Shown: in pieces, positions 36,190 to 47,809 of the stretch
How positions within the stretch are numbered: the stretch's first letter is position 1
Layout: every line of letters starts with the position of its first letter
Assembly (NCBI RefSeq): GCF_963259705.1
Contig: NC_081842.1
Coordinates: 36,731,796 to 36,795,795, forward strand
DNA from: Myotis daubentonii
Taxonomy: Eukaryota; Chordata; Mammalia; Chiroptera; Vespertilionidae
Reading direction: 5' to 3'
DNA: 64,000 nt
Made by a program: the position numbers and the translations under genes
Notes under the pieces: generated by a model
Seen by the model: the letters and a program-made list of their open reading frames with translations, nothing else
What the model was told of the DNA's origin: nothing
The model's database searches: none

Positions 36190-36670
36190 TTAACTAGCTA
36201 TTACTGTGATAATACTACAAAACAAACCACCCTACAGTCAATGGCCTACATTGAGCATTTATTTTTATGTGGTTTTATGAGTTGGCTCAGATGGGTTTGG
36301 CTCTGATTTGATGCACTGAACTCTAGACAGAGATTATGCTCAAGGGAACAACATGTGTTTTTCATTCTCCTTGGGGAGAATCTTCCTATTAGTTTTTCTA
36401 ATGGCAACTGGTAAGACCACAGGAAGATTTCAAGAACACATAATGCCTCTCAAGGCTTGACCCCCAAACTGGCCATTTTCGCTTCACCAACATTCCATTG
36501 GTTATAGCAGAAGGTCAACATTGTTCAGATAGGAAAATATATCCCACCTTCTCCAGGGGAAAGTATTGCAACGTCATATGGCAAAAGACATGGATGCACA
36601 CACAATTATAATATTGAAAGGCCATGGAAAATTAAGTGCAGAAGGTCCAATCTACCTTACAAGTATAATT
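36190..36670 (-). repeat. old LTR-like repeat, family uncertain
   Basis: The wording 'aacaaaccaccctacagtcaatggc', 'ttggctcagatgggtttggctctga', 'aacattccattggttatagcagaaggtcaac' and 'gcaacgtcatatggcaaaaga' resembles a known mammalian LTR-class repeat. No coding sequence of a virus is visible. Confidence 0.45.
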
Positions 36671-38061
36671 TACTGAGAGGAGAACAAAGTCATACCCTAT
36701 GTAATATGTTCTTATTTAATTAAAAATTAATTTGAGTCAGTCTGTATATTCTGGGAATTATTACAAAAACTTGATCTGATCAAAGGGAGGTAGTGTTTTG
36801 GGGTTTTTTTCTTCTGTCAAACATATTGAACTTCAGAATTTGGTTCCATCAGTTTCTTTTGCCTTTTTCTGACAGCTAATGCCGTTGGCAGACATCTGTA
36901 AGATCAAGTTTTCAGGCTTTGCCTAAAGGAAGTCTGTGATGTTATTCCCGGGGTAAATGATTCAACTTCTGGTTAGTTACTATGGAAATTAATATACAGC
37001 AGCATATTGCTAGTAACATAATGTTTTATTGCTTCACACCCAATTTTGTTTTTATTTATTAATAGATAGCTTGCATTTTAAATAAAGAAATGGCTTTCAT
37101 TTCCATTATTTATTTTACATTTAGTGTCAGTTGAACTGAAGGTTAAATGTTACAGAAATGAAATTTTCTAAATGGTAATTATGTGGGTAAAACATTCCAT
37201 TAATATCACTGCATTAAACCTTTTGGAAAATCCACAATTGAATATTTGTTACAATCTAGTTATGTGGATATACTATGGATTGTTTCTGTGTACAAAATTG
37301 TAGCTTTAATTACATGAAAGAAGTTGCTACTTTTGGTTTATTTATGAACTTTTCATGCCATAATAAAACAAAAATATCTCAGTACTAATAACATATAAAA
37401 ATACATTTCTTAAAACATACATTTCTTTCATCTATAATTTATACATTGGTAACTAATGAAAATGCATTAGTATTTTTCAATGCTCAGATAATGATGAACA
37501 GCTACTTGATTTTTTAAATAGCTCTAAAACAAAAATGTAAATACAAATATTAATGGCAAATGTAATACCAGATGATCTGCATAATGTACATTTTGCTAAA
37601 TAGAACTTGTGCCATTTACATAGGAGTGTTGCAGATGGGTCTAGGAATACTGTTTGATATTTTTTTTGGAAAACAAGAAAAGAGAAAGATTTTCTCCCAA
37701 AGGGTATTAACTCTCAGTTTTGAAGTTAAGATATTAACCTCCATAACCCAAACACATAATTAAAGGGAACAGTAGAGATGTAACTCAAGGGGGAACAAAA
37801 GACCTAAACGACAGAGGGAGAGCCCAGTAGGACCTCAGAGGGCCCAGAGGAAGACAGGTGTTTCACAACTCTTGACATTATTATAATAGGCCACTGAGGT
37901 GAAGTACAGAATATAACCACTAAGCCATTAATGAGGGGGTGTGGGTGTGGCTGTGTGTGTGTATACATACACACATAAACTTACACTTATTTTCCAATTA
38001 GCATCACAAACGTTTGTCAACCAGAAATAACCAGAGAGGAAATGTAACTGCAATATAGGGT
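36671..38061. other. AT-rich single-copy-looking sequence
   Basis: No recognised repeat across most of it. 36860-37320 is a repeat-free, homeobox-site-like AT-rich block (several TAAT, ATTA and ATTTAT words) that could be a conserved non-coding element. A GT/TG-rich run lies at 37936-37975. Confidence 0.4.
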
Positions 38062-38300
38062 AGAGAGACTAAGAACTGAGGCTGGAGAACCAGGCTACCA
38101 GTATACATCCTGGCTCTACCAACCAATTATTTCTGTGACTCAGCACAAATCATACACAGTTTCTGTGCTTCAACCTTTACAAATAAACACGTGTTTGTTT
38201 GTTAATAGCAGCATCTGGGTTGCTGCAAGGATCAAAAGATAGAATATGTTGAAGCACTTTTTAGTACAGAGACCTACTACAATCCTAAATATTTCAGTTT
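38062..38300 (+). repeat. MIR
   Basis: 'gaaccaggctaccagtatacatcctggctctacc', 'tgtgactcagcacaaatcat' and 'tcaacctttac' follow MIR order, with the end 'gaagcactttttagtaca'. Diverged. Confidence 0.65.
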
Positions 38301-38456
38301 TAGTATTTGACTTATTTGAGCATCATTATCTACAGATAATCCAAATTCCAAAGTGACCCATACATAACATCATTGGTCACATGTATATTTTGACCAATAT
38401 GTCTATATGGTTTGGATTAACATAGGCAGGATTTATAAGTAAAAATTTTCACTTTG

Positions 38457-38674
38457 TGCCCAGCCGGTGTGGCTCAGTGGTTGAGCATCGACCTATGAAC
38501 CAGAAGATCAGGGTTTGATTTTCAGTCAGGGCACATGCCAGGTTGCGGGCTCTATCCCCAGTGTGGGGCATGTAGGAGGTAGCCAATCAATGATTCTCTC
38601 CATCATTGATGTTTCTATCTCTCTCTCCCTCTCCTTTCCTCTCTGAAATAAATTAAAATATTTTTTAAATATTT
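38457..38674 (+). mobile_element. Ves SINE
   Basis: Head TGCCCAGCCGGTGTGGCTC with CAGTGGTTGAGCATCGACC, decayed B box GGTTTGATTTT, full body and a T-rich end. Target duplication TTTTCACTTTG at 38446-38456 and 38675-38685. The GTTGAGCATCGACC head differs from the TGGATAGAGC type of the youngest copies and marks an older subfamily. Confidence 0.9.
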
Positions 38675-38821
38675 TTTTCACTTTGAGATATGGGTATCTT
38701 GGTTTCTGAATTTCTTATATCCAGTGAGTGATTGCCAAATCTTTTAGTTTTGGTTCAGTCAGCACAGTCTCTCTAACATGTTAATCCATTCTTCACTCTG
38801 GCCATTTACAACCCAGTGTTA

Positions 38822-39475
38822 TCTAATAAAGAGGGAATATGCAAATTGACCATAACGGTCAAGATGGCTGCGCCCACAGCTAAGGCACAGATTCCATAAC
38901 ACAAAATGGCTGTGCCCACATTGGAGGCCAAGTTCCCATAATGAGCCTTAATGAGCAATCAGCAGGACCTGAAGCTGCATGGCGCTGGGTTGGGGGACCT
39001 CAGGCCGTGCCCCTCGCCCCAGCGCCAGGCTGGGGGACCTCAGGCCGTGCCCCTCCCCCCAGCACCAGGCTGGGGGACCTCAGGCCATGCCCCCCGCCTG
39101 GCAGAACTTGACAGGGTACCTCAAGGCACACCCCCGGCCCAGCACCAGGCCAGACTGACCTGAGGCCATGCCCCCCCACCCAGCGGGGCTTGACGAGGAT
39201 GGGGCCAGTTAGATCTGGATCTAGCCCAATGGGGGTGGGGCCGGCCAGGTCTGGTCTCGCGCAATTTCGAGGTGCATGTGGTTGGGTGGGAACTTGACTC
39301 TGGTTCCCATGGCACGCTCCAGACTTTGACAGGAGGAAGATTTTCATATACATTTTACTAATTTTCTTTCATTCTGACACTTCCATTTTAGAGAAAAGGC
39401 AAATAGCAATATTAAAATATTTTCTCTAGTTAATTCCCTTTTGATGTGCACGAATTTCATGCACCGGGTCACTAG
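38822..39475 (+). mobile_element. non-autonomous Helitron (HeliBat type) with 40-bp minisatellite
   Basis: Starts TCTAATAAAGAGGGAATATG after an A and ends GGGTCACTAG before a T. A near-perfect subterminal hairpin (GTGCACGAATTTCATGCAC, 39446-39464) precedes the end, as is typical of Helitron 3' termini. The GC-rich interior carries a 40-bp tandem repeat (from about 38988). No enzyme is encoded; open frames of 64-117 codons on both strands are products of the GC-rich repeat. Confidence 0.88.
38988..39110 (+). repeat. 40-bp tandem repeat inside Helitron
   Basis: TGGGGGACCTCAGGCC units with CAGGCC at 39001, 39041 and 39081. The first two are nearly identical. A more diverged stretch with the same words continues to about 39180. 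Confidence 0.9.
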
Positions 39476-40531
39476 TGTTCTCTATAAGAGCCATAAAGAA
39501 TTACGTCAAAGCACAAAATTTTGTGTCTGACAAAACCTCTGGTTTGGCCAAAATCATCAATACTCATCTGGAAGAACATTTCATTGAAAAGCAAATTTGA
39601 AATGTGAGGAAAAATATTAGCTCACAAAAAAGATATTAGTGCTGTTTCAGTTCTTGTGGGTCTAGATTATCCAGAAGCCCTCAGTCAACTCATGGTTTGG
39701 AAAGTGAAGCTGGGACAATTAAATACTGAAATATCCTGAAATATTCCTGATATATTCTATATGGATCTATCGGTATGAGTTTTTCCTCAGAAGCCACTGG
39801 AATTACTGCCTGGATTTCAAAAATGCAATTTGATTTATGCTATCCAACCCACTTAATCCCCAGCTGCCTGTGTGCATTATCATTCCTGTCTGGTACACAC
39901 AACCCACCAGCCTGGAGTTTGAAGCAGATAAGTAATTCCATTTAACAGCTGTTAAATAGGGAATCACAGGTAGCTTTCATTCAAATGTTAATTGCTCTCA
40001 GTGCTTTGCTCATAAACCCACCCTGAAGTCAGGTACTTTAAGCTGTGTTGCAGGGAGATATAAAAGTCAGATGAGTTCCAGGCATGCTGACAGAAGAGGA
40101 GGGAGGATCTGTGTTAGGACCTAGGGGGCCCAGCCCCTGGAACTCATACCACCACAGATATCACATAGTGGTGGATGTTCCGAGGACAATAGTTGTTTTC
40201 TAAATCATAAGACTTTGCAAAAAGACTCCTAGGGACTAATGGTGAGTCAGTCATAAAACATTTACAAATTGAGGCTATAAAAACAGGCCGGAAGGAGACA
40301 ATGGCAAATTGTCAAACTATAAAACTGTGCTGAGCCAGGACAGAGGTAGCGTGCTGTCAGGTGTTTTGGAATACTCTAAGTAAATTAACACTGGATTTGG
40401 AACTAAATAAATGAATGTAGTGATTTTATTGGAGCCAGCAGTTTTGTATGTTGCATAGATAATCACTGGGTATATAGTTTTTCAACAAAGTGCCTGGGAA
40501 GGATACTGGATTATCTTTTACCAGGAACTGT
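39476..40531. other. unassigned sequence
   Basis: About 1 kb with no recognised gene. Open frames on the minus strand are short and domain-free. Confidence 0.5.
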
Positions 40532-40564
40532 TGAGAAAAAAAAAAAGAAAAAAAAAAAAAAAAA
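40532..40564 (+). repeat. A-rich tract
   Basis: Poly-A interrupted by single G, ending six bases before the target duplication of the palindromic element. Confidence 0.9.
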
Positions 40565-40577
40565 GAATAGTCTAAGG

Positions 40578-40801
40578 CAGTGGTTCTCAACCTGGGCTGC
40601 ACATTAGAATCACCTGGGAATCTTTTTTTAAAATCCTGATTTCTGGGCCTCATCCTCCGGAAATTCTGTTTCTTTGTTACTAATGCTGTAGCCTCACCCC
40701 ATAACAAAGAAACAGAATTTCCGGAGGATGAGACCCAGAAATCAGGATTTTAAAAAGATTCCCAGGTGATTCTAATGTGCAGCCCAGGTTGAGAACCACT
40801 G
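40578..40801. mobile_element. 224-bp palindromic hAT element (MER5-like)
   Basis: The whole element folds back on itself. Left arm 40578-40679 (102 nt) and right arm 40702-40801 (100 nt) are reverse complements with one substitution and a 2-nt length difference in a T run; the loop is 22 nt (40680-40701). The ends CAGTGGTTCTCAACC are hAT-type. The 8-bp target duplication GTCTAAGG is perfect (40570-40577, 40802-40809). Outer sequence resembles MER5A, but the inner arms are unlike the usual MER5A centre. Non-coding; transcription would give a long hairpin RNA. Confidence 0.93.
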
Positions 40802-40809
40802 GTCTAAGG

Positions 40810-41027
40810 CCTTTCAACCTTCCTAATGCCGCGACCCTTTAGTACAGTTCCTCATGTTGTGGTGACCCCCCCATTTCATTGTTACAAATTGAACATAATT
40901 AAAGCATGGTGATTAATCCCAAAACAATATGTAATTATATATGTGCTTTCCGAAGGTCTTAGGTGACCCCTGTGAAAGGGTCATTCCACCCCCAAAGGGG
41001 TCGCGACCCAAAGGTTGAGAACCGCTG
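40810..41027 (-). mobile_element. SPIN-like non-autonomous hAT
   Basis: On the minus strand the start CAGCGGTTCTCAACC is followed by TTTGGGTCGCGACCCC and 'tttgggggtgg', then AATGACCCTTTCACAGGGG. These are the words I remember for SPIN elements. The other end is degraded (only CTTTCAACC remains). The left terminus abuts the target duplication of the palindromic element. No confident target duplication for SPIN itself. Non-coding. Confidence 0.75.
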
Positions 41028-41059
41028 GCTAAGCGGAATAATCAATAGCATAATTTAGA

Positions 41060-41130
41060 ACAATTAATTCTGCCACTCTGAACTTCAGTTTCTTCTTCTA
41101 TAAAATGAGACAGTTAAACTCAGTGGGTCT
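41060..41130 (+). repeat. MIR-like fragment
   Basis: 'ctgccactctgaacttcagtttcttcttctataaaatgag' is MIR-type wording; short and diverged. Confidence 0.45.
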
Positions 41131-41191
41131 CTGAGATCCCAACATGGTTCAGTATTTGACTATCTCTGGGGTCACTGAAAAAAGCAGGAAT

Positions 41192-41416
41192 TGCCCTAGC
41201 TGGTTTGGCTCAGTGGATAGAGCATTGATCAGCCTGTAGACTGAAGGGTCCCGGGTTCGATTCCAGTCCAGGGCATATGCCTGGGTTGCCAGCTCAATCC
41301 CCAGTAGGGGGTATGCAGGAAGTAGCCTATCAGTGATTCTCTCTCATCGTTGATGTTTCTACATCTCTTTCTCTCTCCCTTCCTTTCTCTGAAATCAATA
41401 AAAATATAATTTTTTT
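41192..41416 (+). mobile_element. Ves SINE
   Basis: Head TGCCCTAGCTGGTTTGGCTC, B box GGTTCGATTCC, full body, A-rich end. A 12-bp target duplication AAAAGCAGGAAT at 41180-41191 and 41417-41428 is perfect. A short insertion (GATCAGCC-like) separates the head from its usual spacing. Confidence 0.93.
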
Positions 41417-41428
41417 AAAAGCAGGAAT

Positions 41429-43604
41429 CATGTACTTTTATTCAGACACAACATAAATGCTAAATTGCTGAGTTCTAACTAAATGGCTCAGGGAAACAAC
41501 CATGGCCACCTGCGGGGACATGAGGTCTCAGAAAACAAAAGTGTAATTAGGGTCAAACTAGGTTATCCAGGAGGAGAAGTGAGGATTTTGTGGGCTGACT
41601 TGCCTCAGAATACTTTATCCTTTCTGTCCATTCATCTCAACTATCCAGATTCATTTGTCGGTCATTTCATTACATTTATTAAGTATTTACTATGTGCTAG
41701 ATCCTGTTAAGATGCAAAGGTACACTCACAGACTAATGAAGAGTCCACAAAGTTTTTATTACCAAGAGTAAGGAGCTCCTGCCAGAATGAAAGTGAACAC
41801 TTTTCCTCCTTCATCAAGAACGTCTTGCTGTCATAAAATGAAAATGTCAGCTAAATTAAACAGTGCGCTCATTGGCATGATTGATTTATGCTCTGACTCC
41901 AGCTCCTTACCTCATCATGGACCAATTGATAGACTGGCACCAGTGCTCGGACTACACCTTGCACAGCTCTGCTCTATTGGGCACTGAGGTAAAACATTGC
42001 CTCGCCCCACACTGATCTCCAACACTCTACAAGGCATCTGGGCAGTAATGCTGATGCCCCAGTGTTTGAAGAGTTTTCAGAACAAAAGCCCTTTTATGTT
42101 TATTCAAGTGAAAGGACTCACACATGAGTCCAGTGAGAGATGGCACAGGATAGAGGCAAATCCCACACTCTTCACAATCAGCTCTCTTCTCCAGTCACAA
42201 GGACTTCTTCTTGGCAAGCTTATCATGCCAGGTTCTTTTCTCCCTTATGATGAGGTCTCTTCCAAGAGGTCCCTGATTTTCATATAGACGGGCCCCAGGC
42301 AAGTCTGTCTCACCTGATCACTGGACATGTCTCACTCCCACTTGGGACACAATATTGTAAGCAAACGAGAACTCAAACTGGATTCATTCTCCAATGTTCT
42401 TATTTACTTGTTCACAATGTATTGAGTAGTATGTACTAAGCAGCATTTGGGGTATAGAGGTAGGTAGTATGTGGCATTCACTATAAGAAATCTGGACAAT
42501 AATTGGGGATAACATATGCATACAAATGCATATAATATTACATTAGCTTCCATAAGTATAATTAGACAGTATAAAATGCACGTAGGAGATAGATGTGACA
42601 GGATTAAAGGAATAGAAAAATGTTTGAGTATGAAGCTACATTTGAGCTAAGTTTTAAAGCATGTTTATGATTCATGAGAAGGCAGAAGAGTTAATGCAGA
42701 ACAAAAAAGCAGTTAGGGGACTGAGAAATTGCTGGATGTTTTCATTTGTGTTATCCTAGACACATCTGTGCCATGTGAAACCTGAACTCATTGTTGATAA
42801 TTGCTTGCACTCTGGTCTTTACTGACTGAATAAAATAAAAACAGCAAGTGGTTCAAGGGTAATATTGTAGCCCACTAAATTTTTGGCAGGTCATAATCTT
42901 AGCTTATACCATATAAATATATAAAAAGGAAAGAACAGAATTTATTTCTGGTATTTTTTCAGACCCGGTGCTTTGAGGATGTGAATAAAAGGACAATAAT
43001 TGATCTAAATGGTTCGAAAGTTAATTTCATAGCAGCTATATTTGTGAAAGGCAGTAATTATTATCTTGGGAGGCCTTACCATTATTTAAAAGCATTTCTC
43101 CTTAAGTCAGAGAAAACTTTATACTATCAGTAATTTCCTTGCATCCTTTCCCTACAAAACTTTAATTGCTTCCTGTGCTCCCAGTTAGATTGATTTGGAT
43201 CTCATTAATGCACTAAAAGCTCTAGTTTATAAAAATGAATAATTTTATCAAGAATATCAATTAGGGCTTGTTTCTTTAGTAGCAATTTCAGTTGATTTAA
43301 TGCAAACCATTATGGTGCATTTGGTTCCATTTCAAGACTACTGCTTCCTATTATATTCCTTTATTATATTCCATGTAAACTAAATTTCTTGTGGATCCCT
43401 AAAAAAAAAACAAAAAACAAAAAAACACCACACACACATTAGTAATAACTCACACAAATAAAAAACAACCTCCAATTTCTTGTGGAAGAGTAGCAACTTA
43501 AGATGTTTTCAGGTATGAACACAGAAAAAGTAACTTCCCTAATTATCATATAACAAAACAAAAAAAGGATTCCAGGTGCAGCTAAGAGATTCCATGGCCT
43601 GAAC
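41429..43604. other. unassigned sequence
   Basis: 2.2 kb. Open frames of 66-96 codons at 41483-42287 have no domain. 42850-43350 is repeat-free and AT-rich, possibly conserved non-coding. Some 'atttactatgtgctagat' wording near 41690 suggests an old MIR/L2-age fragment. Confidence 0.4.
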
Positions 43605-43790
43605 ACCAGTAGATCTCAAACTTCAGTGCCCACAAGAATCACTAGAAATATTAGTTAAAATGAGAATCTACCGACCCTATTTCTAGAAAGTTTGATTTTG
43701 TAGAATTGGGGTGATACCCAGAAATTTGTATTTTAATAGATATCCCAGGAGATTTTAATGCAAGTTCTTTAGAAAACCCATTGCCAAAAT
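43605..43790 (+). repeat. old hAT-Charlie fragment (MER5/MER20-like)
   Basis: 'agtagatctcaaacttcagtg', 'caagaatcactagaaatattagtta', 'gatacccagaaatttgtattttaatagat' and 'gattttaatgcaag' are the order of a short Charlie-type element. Diverged, no target duplication. Confidence 0.6.
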
Positions 43791-44980
43791 CCATACTAGA
43801 GATTTTCTTAACTTTTCCAGATATTTCCTGGATATTGTATGTGAGCATGACCCCCATGGGCAGCCAAATCTTATCCCAAAGTCTCAGCATAGTCTTGCAC
43901 TCTCCAGAGAACCACAGCCTATTCCCTGCAAAACACTGGGAGAGGGATCCAACAAACAGAAGATAGATGCACGCCCAGTAAAGTTGGGGTGACTAGGGAA
44001 GGTGCCTGTCAATCAAACCTGGGGACAGAGATAGTTGCTCAGAATGCACATGGCCACTGCAAGCATGAAAATTTGGGGAATACATAATCCCCTAAACAAA
44101 GGGGTGCCCTTTCTTGTTTCTCTTATTGCTCAGGGCATGCTCTCTTGGTTCTTTTGCATTTGCCCTGGTGGCCCGCAGCCATGCAGACCTCCACTTAGCA
44201 GGAACACAAGCTAAGCTAGCCTGATGCTGTATTGGACCCAGCTCCAACATGGAAAGGAAACTCTGGACACTAGCTTTGATTTTAGTCCTGCTGAAACCCA
44301 GCTACACTTCTTCTATCACTTATTAAAATACCTTGGGAGAGAAAAAGCTCACATAAATACCTAGCGAACAATCTGTTGATAAATGCTACAGAGAAAGTGC
44401 AAGTAATGTATCATGAGAAGTAATTCAGTCAGCTGTATTTACCCTTAACTGGATTTTCATAACAACTCAGAGAAAAATTTCTAAAATATTCAAGCCAACT
44501 TTAATAAAACTATTTCATCTCTTCTTTGTAAGCAAAAGTTCCCATAGACTTTAATAAAGAACTGATTCACATTCTACTTACAAATCTTTACTATTTAATT
44601 ATAATACATATGTATATAATTAAATGTTCATGCCCAAATCCAAAGAATCCAAACAAGTTTCTTTGCTTAAAATTGCAAGCCCTTAATGTTATACTCAACT
44701 GCCTACTAAGAAGATTCCTAGTGTAACAATTTGGATTTAAACAACAACTGCTATTCAAATACGAGATGTGGTTTTGGTAAGTACTATGCCAATGTGGTCT
44801 CGGTAAGTATTGAGACTACTTCTCCATAGTATACCTCAAACCCCCATTGTTTGCAATCAGCAGTCATCTGATCCCTTAAGTATAGGTGATGGAATCTGAA
44901 GACATACTTTTATTCTTAAATTTGCAACTTAGTTTGTAGCATTTAGAGACAGATTAATTCTTTGATATAGCTTTGCTTTT
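43791..44980. other. unassigned sequence
   Basis: 43800-44330 has near-average GC but no recognised frame. 44330-44980 is AT-rich. Nothing assigned. Confidence 0.45.
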
Positions 44981-44992
44981 TTCATTGTACTT

Positions 44993-45270
44993 CTTTTAAA
45001 TTTTATTTTATTGTTTAAAGTATTACAGATAGTAGTACATATGTCTCCTATTTTCCCCCCATTGACCTTCCCCTGGCCTCCCCTACTCCCCCACCCCCGA
45101 CACATGCCCTCACCCCATCCCCCCAGTGTCTTGTGTCCATTGGTTATGCTTATATGCATGCATACAAGTCATTCGGTTGATCTCTTACCTCCCCCCTACC
45201 CCCAACCCTCCCCAGCCTTTCCACTGTAATTTGACAGTCTGTTCCATGCTTCTCTGCCTCTGTATCTATC
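44993..45270 (-). mobile_element. LINE-1 3' UTR insertion, heavily 5'-truncated
   Basis: Plus strand is a C-rich complement of a G-rich LINE-1 3' UTR, with the T-rich complement of the tail at the left. Target duplication TTCATTGTACTT at 44981-44992 and 45271-45282. The 3' UTR differs in detail from that of the LINE-1 at 1913, so the two are different subfamilies or ages. Confidence 0.87.
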
Positions 45271-45282
45271 TTCATTGTACTT

Positions 45283-46149
45283 TTAAAGTTTCAATCTCTA
45301 TGCTATGTTGGAGGATACAGAACAACTTATTTTCCTAAGCATTGCCAGCATTTTGTAGAGTTAGATAGAGTTTTAATGGGAGGAATTATTTGAGGGGTAG
45401 GTATGACATAAAATCCACTCAAATAAACCTGTTACCTCTCAAATGAAAGGATTAACAGATTTTTGATAAATGTGGAGAGGTAAGAATATCACCAGTGCCA
45501 TTTTGTATAAAAATGATTGATAGCAATTTACATCTCATATTGGCTAAACAAAATGTTGTCAAGCTTGATTAATATTAAAAATGACAATATCTTTTTTCAG
45601 TTTAATAGCATGAAGTCCAATTACTTCACCTGCTCTCATTAAGGAGAAACCACAAAACATTTGATAATCACTGGATGAGATTGACAAATTTAGTCACCAG
45701 CTTGAATTTTTCCAAGTAGCTAAAATAGTTTCAAACTAATAATTTCCTGAAAGCAAACAATGTATTTATTTACCTTAACCGGAGATGATCTCAAATCTAG
45801 AAACCTGAACTTTGCACAATTTGGGGGATCCTTTTATGGAAAAAAATAAAAAGAATTATTAATACAAAATCAGGTACACAGCCTTGCAAGGTCCAGACCT
45901 AGTAAGAAAACCTGAAGCTTAAGGATCCTCAGATTCATGGCAACCCCACCTGGCCAAAATGTACAATGTTTATTACAGTACGTTTGGTTTTCAAAGGCGT
46001 GTCATGCAGAGGTTAGCTCAATCCCCCTGATGATTTGCCGTTTGGAGGTTATGAGATGCTCTGTCTACTAGCAGTTGAGCAAGCTCAGCCCGGTGTATGT
46101 GGTGTCTCCAGTCTCCTGCCCCGGTAGCGGCAGCTCAGAGCTGTCTCTA
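45283..46149. other. unassigned sequence
   Basis: No gene recognised. 45950-46080 is repeat-free and of mixed composition. Confidence 0.45.
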
Positions 46150-46350
46150 CAATCAGATTTTTGTTGCGATTTGAATCTTTGTTCCCCCTACTTGTGCCAT
46201 CAGGAGCAAATCACCCACCGCTCGTTCGACTGTTTCCTCATCCATAAAAATGAGAATAACAGTAAGAATACCTGTTTCACAGGATTGCTGGAGGACTAAA
46301 GCATAATTTAAAGCATGCGAAAGGTTGACACGGTGTCTTACTTACCAAAC
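46150..46350 (+). repeat. MIR
   Basis: 'gtttcctcatccataaaaatgagaataacagtaagaatacctgtttcacaggattgctgga' is an easily readable MIR core; flanks are diverged. Confidence 0.7.
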
Positions 46351-47809
46351 AGGTATTGATTCTCACTAAAAAGTAAATATATTTGTGAACTTTAAGTACA
46401 GTGATAGCATGATTATTCCTATATATTATGTCTGATGATTTTTACCAAGGCTTCCTTGCTAGATGCTATTGGAACTATAACATGATTGATCTTTCATGTA
46501 GACTCTATATCAATAGGATATCTTATTATTGTAGGTACCAGGTTTAAACTTCAGAAGGTATGCATTGAATTGTTAAATTATCTTACCCTTTTATTCTATC
46601 TTTAAAGCATTTTACAAAATTGTACAGATAACTGTGTATGTCAGAGAAGCCTTAGATTTTTATTATGATTGAAATTAACTTAATACATATCAGATTAAAG
46701 CTTTGATCTCTAGATACTTTGATAGATGAAAGTAAAACAAAAAAAATTGTAAATATTCATGCATTTGGCCTTTCTTTAAATCTAGCTGACCTAAGTCTCT
46801 AAAACATTTTTTTATAAATTGGGACTAGAATTTCCCAAATGGGTTGACTTCTTCAAGAAAATTAAATTAGTGTAGAAAATAAGAAAGTTACTGAATGAAT
46901 TGTCTTGGTTTTTAGATCAAAGATAAATAGATAACTGTTTTGTTTTTTTCACTTTTAGTTCTAGAGAATAAGGAAGAAGACCTTAAATTGAAACACTTTC
47001 TTGACTTGTACTATTGAAAAAGAAATAAGTGAACACTATTCTCTCCTTTAAAATTTCCTTTTAAAGATTTTCTTTTTAGGTTTTTGATATATTTTTATTT
47101 TCACTAGGCTAGTTCAACTAAGTTTCAAGACTGTTTGCCATCACAAATTTAAGTTTGCTAATCCATATTTTATTAAATTGGGCTCAATTTGTTTCTGAGA
47201 AACTGATAAAGAATAAGCATGAGCAGAAAGTCTCTGTGTTTGTGTGAATAATATTGGCTTAAAGCAACAGGACTGAATCAGATTTATTTTCTTGTACACA
47301 AAGCTTGGATGTGGCTGTTCACCAGTGTCAGTTTAATTAATTAATAATGCCATGAAAGACTCAGGCTCTGATCTGCTGCCCTTCAACTCTTTGGGTTGTA
47401 GCACTGTGTGCTGACTGCATCTGTCCCTTTTTATCAGGAAAGCCACAAGCCTTCGCAGAATCTTCCCTAGCAGATGCCTGCTTAAACCCATTGGCCAGAA
47501 ATGTGTCTTTTTTTTTTTCCATATCTGAGAGACTGAGGAAGTGAGCATCTGTCCTAGAACCCATAGTGGAAGCAAACAAGGTTGAAGGGAATGAGGACAG
47601 ATGTTATGTTAGCCACCAAAGCAAACATAAAATAATATCATATCATTAAAATAATATCATATCATTATTATGTAATATTTATGTTTCAAAGCATCTTCAT
47701 ATCTAACACATTAAATAGTAGAACTAAGATTCCTTGCTGATTGGTAATTGAGATTCTATATTTGGGGCTAGTTATTTAAAAACTTAATTCTTCTCTCATT
47801 ATTTAAACA
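46351..47809. other. unassigned AT-rich sequence
   Basis: 1.5 kb with no recognised gene. An 18-bp direct duplication (AATAATATCATATCATTA-like) at about 47630-47667. Minus-strand open frames of 72-80 codons at 47333-47579 have no domain. Confidence 0.5.

Noticed and set aside
38951..39353. Proline/glycine-rich frames (70 and 117 codons)
   Set aside because: Translation of the 40-bp minisatellite in the Helitron.
40802..41035. 8-bp target duplication for the SPIN-like element
   Set aside because: GTCTAAGG at the left and GCTAAGCG at the right share CTAAG but do not align; the left copy belongs to the palindromic element.
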